A stretch of DNA of 5,683 nt from assembly GCA_965373045.1 (NCBI GenBank), contig CBDVEQ010000168.1, forward strand, positions 1 through 5,683, written 5' to 3'. Position numbers and translations under genes: made by a program. This DNA comes from DAOVDI01 sp965373045 (GTDB lineage: Bacteria > Acidobacteriota > Aminicenantia > Aminicenantales > Aminicenantaceae). Below, in pieces: positions 1 through 5,683 of this stretch (positions are counted from its first letter, which is position 1; every line of letters begins with the position of its first letter). The notes under the pieces were generated by a model. The model did no database searches. It worked only from the letters and a program-made list of their open reading frames with translations, and had not been told where the DNA came from.

Positions 1-1149
1 CGTTTTGCCGATGTGTCCACTCACATACCCCTGAACTTCTACAGCCCTGTCCTCCAACAAAAAAAGATTATCCTCGAATTTATCGAACTTATTGACATTC
101 CACCGACCATCCTTGATGCAGTTTCGATCAAATCACCAAAACATTTTCAAGGAAAAAGCTTCTATCCCCATTTGTATAGAAAACATAACATTTTCAACAA
201 GCCAAAGAAAAAAGTGTTTTTTGTCCATAATAATCAACTGGGATTACGGACAAAAAAATGGAAGTTCATTTTTTTAAAGGAATCAGGATCAGCCATTGTC
301 AATAATATCCGGAGAGATCCGAAAGAAGAACACAATCTCTATGAAGAACTGAAGGATTCAGAGTTAATTAGTGATTTCATCAAAGAAATATTTGATTTCC
401 AAAACAGAAACCACGCGCTAAGGAATAGACTGGATTTGTCTTCCGTTCAGATGGAAGAAAACCTCCCGAATAGTCCCTTGGAATTCGATCAGGCCTCTGT
501 TCTTCTTGCTCATTTTGATGACACAACTTATCAACTTATCGATGAGGATTCTCCCAAAATCAAACAGTGGCTAGGTGAAAAATCGCTTCTGTCCGGAGGA
601 AAATTCAATCATGGTCTGTCTTTTGAAGAAAACACCACAGCCCGATTCTTTCCCAATTCGAAGGTGATGGGTCACTCGGGGTCTTTGGAGTTCTGGTTTC
701 GGATCGGAAAGAATTCACCCCACTACAAAAATATCTTTCAGTTCCAATTCAAGGGATCTAGAGATATCATCTCGATCAAAATCAACCATATCGCAAAAGC
801 ACGTTATGAGTTGATCATTCAAAAGATTCTAAAGCCAGATCGCACTCGAATGGAGAGTATAACAGCCCGTTTGCCAAGGGAGAATTGGAACCATGTCTTG
901 ATCTCATGGGAAAATAACAACCTGCACCTTTTTATAAATGGAGACATTGCATCAAGACGTTTCACATACACACCTATCCTTTTTTCTCAAAACAGGACCC
1001 AAGAAATCATAATCAAGGGGAATCTCTGTTCGATCGATGAGTTACGAATCTCCGGGTCACCTCGTGTTAAGAAGTTCAAAACATCAATAAATAAGCAGAT
1101 AAATCCCCAAGTACTAGAAAGGCTGCGTGCCCTGGGCTATATCAAATAG
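1..1149 (+). CDS. Sulfatase / alkaline-phosphatase-superfamily protein, C-terminal part, with LamG-like lectin domain (5' end outside window)
   Basis: The frame is open from the first base, so this is a truncated gene entering from the left; the GTG at 13 is an internal Val codon, not a start. Of 382 visible residues, about 8-60 fit the C-terminal part of bacterial sulfatases: HIPLNFYSP, then ELIDIPPTILD, then a QGKSFYPHL segment. Residues 80-120 continue with the usual RTKKWKFIF and DPKEEHNLYEEL pattern. Residues 166-354 (nt 496-1062) look like a LamG/concanavalin-A-like jelly roll: GGKFNHGLSFE, SGSLEFWFRIG, ENWNHVLISWENNNLHLFING and a closing SIDELRISGSPR. The protein ends in LERLRALGYIK, the tail common on bacterial sulfatases. 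The catalytic Cys/Ser and most metal ligands are upstream, so sulfatase cannot be told from a phospho-transferase of the same fold. A periplasmic or surface glycan substrate is an inference from the lectin domain and the downstream glycosyltransferase. Confidence 0.85.
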   Translation, partial: RFADVSTHIPLNFYSPVLQQKKIILEFIELIDIPPTILDAVSIKSPKHFQGKSFYPHLYRKHNIFNKPKKKVFFVHNNQLGLRTKKWKFIFLKESGSAIVNNIRRDPKEEHNLYEELKDSELISDFIKEIFDFQNRNHALRNRLDLSSVQMEENLPNSPLEFDQASVLLAHFDDTTYQLIDEDSPKIKQWLGEKSLLSGGKFNHGLSFEENTTARFFPNSKVMGHSGSLEFWFRIGKNSPHYKNIFQFQFKGSRDIISIKINHIAKARYELIIQKILKPDRTRMESITARLPRENWNHVLISWENNNLHLFINGDIASRRFTYTPILFSQNRTQEIIIKGNLCSIDELRISGSPRVKKFKTSINKQINPQVLERLRALGYIK

Positions 1150-1190
1150 TATGAATAAATCAAGCCAAAAAAAAGATCAGAATATTTTCC

Positions 1191-1274
1191 CCTTATGCAC
1201 TTGGAGTAACAAGCGGAACAACCGCACTCCACATCTCCGTATGAACTTTGGATTTAACCTGGCCCGAGTGATTT
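1191..1274 (+). pseudogene. Relic of a DegT/DnrJ/EryC1/StrS-type PLP aminotransferase
   Basis: Reading the frame that starts at 1191 gives PYALGVTSGTTALHISV, a stop (TGA 1242-1244), then TLDLTWPE and a second stop (TGA 1269-1271). The first part matches, from memory of the family, the conserved N-terminal block of sugar aminotransferases (YALGVSSGTAALHLAL-ALGIGPGDEVI type), whose SGT residues contact the PLP phosphate. After the TGA, TLDL falls at the register expected for the family's ALDL/ALGI. A frame change near 1264 would then give a VIL-like strand just before the next gene's ATG. There is no start codon, no catalytic Lys region and room for fewer than 30 residues of a protein normally near 370-400, so this is decayed debris. 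It suggests that a sugar-amine biosynthesis gene was deleted between the sulfatase and glycosyltransferase genes. The match is short, which limits confidence. Confidence 0.62.
1202..1231 (+). repeat. Stem-loop-forming inverted repeat upstream of the glycosyltransferase gene
   Basis: TGGAGT (1202-1207) is complementary to ACTCCA (1226-1231). Inside it, GCGG (1213-1216) pairs with CCGC (1222-1225) around an AACAA loop, and an identical AACAA (1208-1212) bulges on the 5' side. No U-tract follows, so it is not an intrinsic terminator. It overlaps the aminotransferase relic, so the symmetry may be an accident of old coding sequence. It lies about 45 bases before the ATG at 1276 and could form in the mRNA leader. 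Confidence 0.3.
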
Positions 1275-1275
1275 T

Positions 1276-3813
1276 ATGGTCAAAAAAAGAGATAATTATT
1301 TAATCTATCTCAGCCTCACCTTTGTTCTGGGCGTTTTTCTGCGCCTTACTAGCTCGGGCAGCACGATCTTTTACTGGGATGAACCTCTTCACTGTATTCG
1401 GATTGCCGCACAATCTTTCCCGTTTGTTCTGGCGCACAATAACGGGAGTGCTTTCTTTTCGCTGCTTGTTCACCTGCTGATTCCCCTTGGAAAACTTGAG
1501 TTTATGGCCCGCTTCCCTTCGGTAATTTTTGGTGCAGCAACAATTTTAGCCTCCTATGCATTGGGGAAAGAACTTTTTTCAAAGAGAGAAGGTCTTATGT
1601 GCGCTCTTTTTGTCTCCCTCTCTCCGCTGCTTATTCGGTTTTCTCAATATTCTCGCAGCTATTCCACCTTTGCCTTTTTCTCCCTACTGTCATTTTATTT
1701 TTTTCTGAAGGCAGTCAGGCAGAATCACACAAAACATTGGCTCGGTTTTTGCCTCGCTTCTGTTCTTAATCTTTACAATCACATCTTTTCATTCCTCTTG
1801 CTTCCAGTTTTTGGGATTTATGCGGGGATTTCCGGATTAAGAGGGCTGCTCAGAAAAAAAGCTCAAAGCGACAAAAACATTCACATTTCCATTTTTTTTA
1901 AATTTATCCTCTGGACAATGATTGTTCTTGTTCTCATTGTCCTTCTTTATCTGCCCGACCAAACCGCGCAGACGTTTATCTCGGCCTCTGTGAACAGAGC
2001 CGTTATTAATCCTGCAGAAGAAAAAGTCCCTCCGTTCGCTTTCATTGATGTCCTGTGGTGGCAGCTTGCTCCTCAAAGCTCAACTGCCCTTTTTCTTATT
2101 CTCTTCCTCGCTGTTGTAGGACTTATCGAATTATTCAGAAAGGATAAATTTCTGGCCGCACTTTCAATTCTTTATATCATGGTCCCCTATGCCATCTTTA
2201 TCCTAATAAAACCCTCTCGTGCCCATATGCTCTCTCTAGAGAGATACATGACCTATATGCTGCCTTTGCTTCTGCTCTTTCTCGGAAGAGGGATTCTCTC
2301 CACATCATCTCTACTGTCTATCGTATTCACACGATTGAAAACACTTCCCGTGAGAAGGGATGTCGTTTTGAGAGTATTCGCGGGAATTCTTTTTCTCTTT
2401 TTTCTTTTTAGAGGATTCGACTATAAGAGCTATTATCTGGACTTTTGGAGGCTCAACACTCTTAAAATTCAACACCGTGTCTCTGATTATTTAAGGGACA
2501 ATATTAAAAAAGATTCCTTTATTTTTTTCGATACCTTTCCCGCTTCAAACCGGATTTTAATCGCCAATCCTTTGACAAAAGGACTCACTTTCGAAGAGAT
2601 TGAGCTCCCCTTAAGAGAAAACCAACCCTCAAACATCTTGCGCCACAAGGTTATGATTTATAGAATCCCCCAGATGATCCTTGAATGGTACACGTTCTTG
2701 CCTGTCGATCTTTGGGTTGTTGCGCGATTTAATCCAGAAAACCAAAAGCGCCTCCTCGACTCATCATTTCAGAATCCTGAAATCCTAATCGAAAACATAC
2801 AAGATTACACATATCTCCAATTTAAAGATCCACAAATGCCTTTGTGGAAAAAATTGGACCTTATGACAAAAATTTTCCTCCAACTGGAGCTGGAACCGAA
2901 GAAAAAGACAGATTTTCACCTGATCTCAGCCAGGGCGCTTCTTCTGGGAGGAAAATTTGATGAGGCCATAGGACATCTAGAAAAAGCTCGACTCCATGCG
3001 GCAGAACTGTCCGAATCAAACGCAGAGCACGCCCCATATTTTCAAAGAATTCTAGACTCTCTCTTTGGATTGAATCCACAAAAAGTTCGTAAGATAATGT
3101 GGGACAATTTCCTGCATGCGGATATCGCCCAACTCCTCATCCGCCAGGGAGACAAATTTCGCAGAAAATTAAAATTTGACCTGACCCTTCAGGCTTACGA
3201 GGAATGCCTAAAACTCTCAACTGATTACACAGAGAAAATATCAAATAGGATGGCCGACATCGCCAACCACCATTTCATGGCCGGGCTCTGGAAAGAAGCC
3301 GTTGTCTATGCAAAGAAATCTCTCCAGTTGAATCCAGAACGGTTTGATCTCAATTTTTTTCTTGGCGAAGCGTATCGAATGGGCAGTTTTATTCCGGAAG
3401 CTTTGGACGCTTACACCACTCTCTTTGATAAGGGCGCCATGTCAGAGGACATTCAAGAGAAACTGCTGAGTGCGGATCCTCTCCTGACCTTCTTAAAAAC
3501 TGAGTCCTCTCTGCTTTTGATTTTCAGGGCTGAAAGCAGAACCCGGTTTGCCGGTAAAGTCGAAGGGAATACGAAAATCAAGGATGTAGTCAAAGGATTA
3601 TGGGCCCCAAGAGATACTGTTAAATTCCTGAAAAATAGATTATCTTTCAATCTCGAATTGAGGGGAGGACAAATACGCACACTGGAGATCAAAACCTCCA
3701 AAGGGTGTGACTATTTTATCGATCTCAAGATCAACGGAAAGAGAGATCCGAGAAAAGTTCTCGTCCTTGACAACAATGTTCACCTTAAAAATATCCCCTT
3801 TTCACTAGACTAA
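1276..3813 (+). CDS. GT-C family (GT39/ArnT/PMT-like) membrane glycosyltransferase fused to TPR-like helices and a beta-rich C-terminal domain
   Basis: Probable inner-membrane enzyme moving a sugar from a polyprenyl-phosphate donor to an acceptor on the periplasmic side. The 845 residues begin with a transmembrane helix (about 8-24), followed by the WDEPLH motif (34-39); acidic D35/E36 fit the catalytic first periplasmic loop of GT-C enzymes. Next come the family-like ARFPSVIFGAATI (78-90), SQYSRSYS (123-130) and ERYMTYMLPLLLL (322-334) segments, with roughly 11-12 hydrophobic helices ending near 382. Residues 545-725 contain TPR-like helical pairs, the clearest being GKFDEAIGHLEKA (559-571), GLWKEAVVYAKKSLQLNPE (670-688) and GSFIPEALDAYTTLF (703-717). 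Residues 740-845 are beta-rich and not recognised. At about 840 residues it is longer than plain GT39 enzymes (about 500-600). ATG 1276 is the only reasonable start: an in-frame TAA lies at 1255-1257 and only a weak GAG (1266-1268) serves as ribosome binding site. Acceptor and sugar are unknown. Confidence 0.9.
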   Translation: MVKKRDNYLIYLSLTFVLGVFLRLTSSGSTIFYWDEPLHCIRIAAQSFPFVLAHNNGSAFFSLLVHLLIPLGKLEFMARFPSVIFGAATILASYALGKELFSKREGLMCALFVSLSPLLIRFSQYSRSYSTFAFFSLLSFYFFLKAVRQNHTKHWLGFCLASVLNLYNHIFSFLLLPVFGIYAGISGLRGLLRKKAQSDKNIHISIFFKFILWTMIVLVLIVLLYLPDQTAQTFISASVNRAVINPAEEKVPPFAFIDVLWWQLAPQSSTALFLILFLAVVGLIELFRKDKFLAALSILYIMVPYAIFILIKPSRAHMLSLERYMTYMLPLLLLFLGRGILSTSSLLSIVFTRLKTLPVRRDVVLRVFAGILFLFFLFRGFDYKSYYLDFWRLNTLKIQHRVSDYLRDNIKKDSFIFFDTFPASNRILIANPLTKGLTFEEIELPLRENQPSNILRHKVMIYRIPQMILEWYTFLPVDLWVVARFNPENQKRLLDSSFQNPEILIENIQDYTYLQFKDPQMPLWKKLDLMTKIFLQLELEPKKKTDFHLISARALLLGGKFDEAIGHLEKARLHAAELSESNAEHAPYFQRILDSLFGLNPQKVRKIMWDNFLHADIAQLLIRQGDKFRRKLKFDLTLQAYEECLKLSTDYTEKISNRMADIANHHFMAGLWKEAVVYAKKSLQLNPERFDLNFFLGEAYRMGSFIPEALDAYTTLFDKGAMSEDIQEKLLSADPLLTFLKTESSLLLIFRAESRTRFAGKVEGNTKIKDVVKGLWAPRDTVKFLKNRLSFNLELRGGQIRTLEIKTSKGCDYFIDLKINGKRDPRKVLVLDNNVHLKNIPFSLD

Positions 3814-4018
3814 TACGGACATTTCTTTAAAAAATCCGCAAAAAATAGAGACTCTCACAGAATTGGCCTGTATAAGGCGTATAATGACTCATGAATTTTT
3901 AAACTAACTTAGAAAATGAACCAAGATTCGGGGAGGAGGTCCTATATACAAACCATCGCTTAAGAAAAATCATGAGTGGTCCGAATTTAGTTGAAACGAA
4001 ACAACAGGTTAATGGTGC
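3814..4018. other. Intergenic region without a recognisable gene
   Basis: No convincing coding sequence is seen on either strand: the open stretches are short, lack plausible starts and match nothing I recognise. The region holds an imperfect inverted repeat (3887-3977), an isolated Shine-Dalgarno-like run (3930-3940) and a TATAAT (3880-3885) without a matching -35 box at 16-18 bases. No stem followed by a U-tract was found after the glycosyltransferase stop, so its terminator is not evident. Confidence 0.6.
3887..3977. repeat. Imperfect inverted repeat (13-14 base arms, 64 base spacer)
   Basis: The left arm ACTCATGAATTTTT (3887-3900) matches the reverse complement of the right arm AAAAATCATGAGT (3965-3977) with a single one-base difference. 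Eight bases (ACTCATGA) are perfect before the A/T run. A second complementary pair, ATTCGG (3926-3931) inside and CCGAAT (3981-3986) outside, would interlock with it as a pseudoknot. It could be an RNA fold, a relic of mobile-element ends, or chance in AT-rich DNA. Confidence 0.35.
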
Positions 4019-4047
4019 TTGAAAATTTTTTTTTGGTATTGTATGAA
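4019..4047 (+). promoter_or_regulatory. Sigma-70-type promoter with a T9 spacer tract, for the barrel protein gene
   Basis: TTGAAA (4019-4024, five of six to the -35 consensus) is followed after exactly 17 bases by TATGAA (4042-4047, four of six to the -10 consensus). Transcription would start near 4053-4055, giving a leader of only about 15 bases that still contains the AGGA ribosome binding site at 4057-4060. The spacer contains nine consecutive T residues (4026-4034), whose length would set the box-to-box distance. This is the best promoter-like sequence between the two plus-strand genes. Confidence 0.5.
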
Positions 4048-4056
4048 TGACAGGAT

Positions 4057-4071
4057 AGGAAATTTAATTTG
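4057..4071 (+). promoter_or_regulatory. Ribosome binding site and TTG start of the barrel protein gene
   Basis: AGGA (4057-4060) lies eight bases before TTG (4069-4071). No ATG, GTG or other TTG occurs in this frame between the upstream in-frame TGA (4048-4050) and 4069. Starting here gives a complete signal peptide with two Lys residues directly after the initiator and Ala. A later start would destroy the signal peptide. Confidence 0.7.
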
Positions 4072-4788
4072 GCGAAAAAACCCGTATTTTGGCTGACTGT
4101 CAGTTTTTTCCTGATATTTTCCCCTTTAACTCTTCTTGCCGAATTGAGTTTTAAAGCTGATCTGGCGTCACGCTATATTTGGAGAGGATTTGATCTTAAT
4201 CCGTATAAAAAACCGGTTTTGCAACCTGAGATTGACTATGCTTTCGGAGACAGTGGTTTGGCCTTAAATCTATGGGCGAGTTTTTCCTTTGAGAGAAAAG
4301 AAGCTCATGAGGTTGACTTCACTTTATCCTATAGCCGGGAAATATCAAAAAATATCCTGTTAAAGACAGGTGTTATTCATTATACCTGGCATTTTGTGGA
4401 AGATTTTCGCTTTGAAGACGATACCAGCCAGGAAGTTTTCCTGGCAGCGGAACTTACGGAATTCTTTCTCCGTCCATCGATTACAGCCTTTTATGATTTC
4501 ACCAATGGGGATGGGTTATATATTCTTTTCAAAACCGTGTGTTCTCTCAAGCTCCTCAGTTCAGTACGAGCTGATTTTTCGACTTCCCTTGGATACAATG
4601 GCGGGCAGTGGCTGGCTGAGGGAGTTGATCCCGGATTCAGTGACTTGAATCTCGGGTATACCATTCCTGTTGACATCGGTAATCTTCAAATCTCGCATTT
4701 CGCTAACTACACCATTGTTCTCCTGGATGCCATTGGGAAAGAAAATCACCTCTGGTACGGGATCTCAATCGCCTATAAAAAAAAGTAG
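4069..4788 (+). CDS. Exported outer-membrane beta-barrel protein (TIGR02001/TorF-like)
   Basis: The 239 residues start with a typical signal peptide: KK at 3-4, a hydrophobic core at about 6-22 and likely cleavage after TLLA (24). The mature protein opens with SFKADLASRYIWRGFDLN, close to the 'SxYxWRG' opening that I associate with the TIGR02001 (Gcw_chp) / TorF family of proteobacterial exported proteins. The rest is alternating polar and hydrophobic strands with short turns, as in DSGLALNLWASFSFE, ILLKTGVIHYTWHF, SVRADFSTSLGYN and LQISHFANYTIVLL, fitting a small barrel of roughly 10-12 strands. The last strand is LWYGISIAY followed by KKK; most barrels end on the aromatic residue, so the three Lys are slightly odd. 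The substrate or role is unknown; some relatives are suggested to be channels. It is expressed from its own promoter, 255 bases after the glycosyltransferase gene and convergent with the minus-strand gene. Confidence 0.8.
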   Translation: MAKKPVFWLTVSFFLIFSPLTLLAELSFKADLASRYIWRGFDLNPYKKPVLQPEIDYAFGDSGLALNLWASFSFERKEAHEVDFTLSYSREISKNILLKTGVIHYTWHFVEDFRFEDDTSQEVFLAAELTEFFLRPSITAFYDFTNGDGLYILFKTVCSLKLLSSVRADFSTSLGYNGGQWLAEGVDPGFSDLNLGYTIPVDIGNLQISHFANYTIVLLDAIGKENHLWYGISIAYKKK

Positions 4789-4899
4789 CCTCCCTCTGCT
4801 TGTTCTCTCTCTGTGTGAAAATATATCAAACTTATTATTATTTTGTTATATTCAAGCCTTTAAAAATAGACAGTCAACTTTTGTGAAGTGAAGGCCTCT
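4789..4899. other. AT-rich convergent intergenic spacer
   Basis: This 111-base spacer separates the 3' ends of two convergent genes. It contains a short CT/GT-alternating stretch (4805-4817) and an AT-rich block (4820-4853). GCCTT (4856-4860) and AAGGC (4891-4895) are complementary across a 30-base loop, followed on the plus strand by T6 (4903-4908) inside the opposing gene. This could act as a loose terminator for the barrel gene, but the loop is too long to call it one. Confidence 0.4.
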
Positions 4900-5683
4900 C
4901 TATTTTTTAGCTTTCTTCTGAAGCCACTCTTTCAACCCCTTGTCTTTTAATCCTTTAATAATTTTATCTCTGTCCCCCCATATAGCTTTCTTGGTAATGT
5001 TTATTCCAGTTTCGTGACAAATCTTCATTGCTTTAGCAGCCTCATACTCATTTATAATTCTTGTTCCACCGAATATCTGAAATTGTGACTTACTGACAAG
5101 CAAACCTAAATCGTCATAGTCTGCATTATCCGTTACTATCCATACCGCGGCCTGTTTGACATCGTAGGGAGCACCCTCCCTGTCCAACTCGACCACAAGT
5201 TTATTAAGCTCCGCCTGGAAGGGAGACCGCCGCACCGTGAAGCTGTCTTCGCTTCCAGGGATATCACGGGGACGATTGGCACATGCCGCCGAAGTTGAGA
5301 GATCGGTCCAGTTATCCGTCCGCAGCGTCTTTATCGTTTCAGCGGTGGTGACCATATTCTGAGAGGACGTATTCCGGGCGACAAAAAAAGTCCCGACAGG
5401 AATCCTGACCGTTACGGGATGAGGGACGAGGCGGCGAACACTGACATCAACACTTCTGATACCACTACCCTTCGTTTTCACTTCAATTTTTTTTTCGTTC
5501 AGTAAATCAACGATGTCCTTTCCCTCGACGTCCCGGAGCGCGGAACGGGCGGAAGCTTCTTTTTTATGACCAGGATAATTTACGAGAAATTCATTGATCG
5601 CCTCTTTCGTCCCTTCACGCTGTGCCGTAAGGAACAGGGTATCATCACCCTGAACAGCTTCCAGTTTAACTGTTGCTTCATCC
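4900..5683 (-). CDS. Protein of unknown function with a possible Cys-Gln thioester-like domain, C-terminal 260 residues (5' end outside window)
   Basis: The minus-strand frame is open to the right edge, so the gene is truncated; the GTG at 5481-5479 is probably an internal Val codon (visible residue 68). Residues 24-49 (GTKEAINEFLVNYPGHKK then EASARSAL) resemble TPR-like helical hairpins of the 'FLxxYPxH' type. Residues about 68-195 form a probable beta-rich domain: VTVRIPVGTFF (90-100), SSQNMVTT (106-113), a lone cysteine in TSAACANRP (C134), and DVKQAAVWIVTDN (174-186) with Q177. The order Cys, about 43 residues, then Gln-x-Ala-[Ile/Val]-Trp-x-x-Thr-Asp recalls thioester (TQXA) domains of Gram-positive adhesins; this is inference and I cannot confirm a family. 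Residues 200-260 are mainly helical and Lys-rich (KGLKEWLQKKAKK end). Location is unknown because the N-terminus is missing. GC content falls from about 56% (5161-5460) to about 37% (4921-5160) within the gene. Confidence 0.8.
   Translation of the reverse strand, partial: DEATVKLEAVQGDDTLFLTAQREGTKEAINEFLVNYPGHKKEASARSALRDVEGKDIVDLLNEKKIEVKTKGSGIRSVDVSVRRLVPHPVTVRIPVGTFFVARNTSSQNMVTTAETIKTLRTDNWTDLSTSAACANRPRDIPGSEDSFTVRRSPFQAELNKLVVELDREGAPYDVKQAAVWIVTDNADYDDLGLLVSKSQFQIFGGTRIINEYEAAKAMKICHETGINITKKAIWGDRDKIIKGLKDKGLKEWLQKKAKK

Noticed and set aside
1151..1303. Fifty-codon open frame starting one base after the sulfatase stop and overlapping the glycosyltransferase start
   Set aside because: It has no ribosome binding site, a low-complexity product and no recognisable similarity. 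A different frame of the same bases carries the aminotransferase relic, which explains the region better.
3816..3838. CGGA...TCCG as a terminator after the glycosyltransferase gene
   Set aside because: The stem is four pairs with a 15-base loop and no U-tract follows.
3863..3885. TTGGCC plus TATAAT as a promoter
   Set aside because: The boxes are only 11 bases apart, and at 16-18 bases upstream of the TATAAT only ACAGAA-like sequence is found. The -10 match alone is expected by chance in AT-rich DNA.
3814..3891. Open frame continuing in register after the glycosyltransferase stop
   Set aside because: It lacks a start and ribosome binding site and is only 26 codons long; readthrough would need evidence that is not present.
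3903..4020. Minus-strand open frame of about 40 codons in the intergenic region as a possible transposase relic
   Set aside because: No start, no transposase motif and no flanking duplication could be seen; length is compatible with chance.
4491..4749. Reverse-strand frames inside the barrel protein gene
   Set aside because: They are shadows of a well-supported exported protein with signal peptide, ribosome binding site and promoter.
4856..4908. GCCTT/AAGGC followed by T6 as an intrinsic terminator
   Set aside because: The stem is five pairs with a 30-base loop, and the T run starts seven bases after the stem, inside the opposing gene; too weak to call.

Overview
The window looks like a chromosomal segment of a Gram-negative, AT-rich (roughly 40% GC by eye) environmental bacterium. 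The Gram-negative call rests on an outer-membrane beta-barrel protein with a clear signal peptide and on a polytopic lipid-linked-sugar glycosyltransferase. Nothing in the sequence fixes the phylum.

Layout. Bases 1-1149 (+) are the C-terminal part of a sulfatase / alkaline-phosphatase-superfamily protein whose catalytic N-terminus lies outside the window. It carries a LamG/concanavalin-A-like lectin domain and then a sulfatase-type 'LGY' tail. Bases 1150-1275 hold no intact gene. They do contain a short decayed relic of a DegT/DnrJ/EryC1/StrS-type (PLP-dependent sugar) aminotransferase, interrupted by stop codons and running into the start of the next gene. Bases 1276-3813 (+) encode an 845-residue GT-C / family-39-like membrane glycosyltransferase fused to TPR-like helices and a beta-rich C-terminal domain. 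Bases 3814-4068 are an intergenic region with an imperfect inverted repeat, an orphan Shine-Dalgarno-like sequence and a good sigma-70-type promoter with nine T residues between its -35 and -10 boxes. Bases 4069-4788 (+) encode a 239-residue exported beta-barrel protein starting at TTG. Bases 4789-4899 are an AT-rich convergent intergenic spacer. Bases 4900-5683 (-) are the C-terminal 260 residues of a gene of unknown function that enters from the right edge.

How the genes may work together. The sulfatase-like protein, the aminotransferase relic and the GT39-like enzyme are all types found in surface-glycan loci. They suggest the remains of a cell-envelope polysaccharide or protein-glycosylation locus that has lost genes. 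The barrel protein has its own promoter and is probably a separate unit.

The points most worth a second look are the aminotransferase relic, the homopolymer inside the barrel gene's promoter (a possible phase-variation switch), and the minus-strand protein. In the last, a Cys followed about 43 residues later by a Gln-Ala-Ala-Val-Trp motif recalls the internal thioester domains of Gram-positive surface adhesins. That gene also shows a sharp internal GC step.
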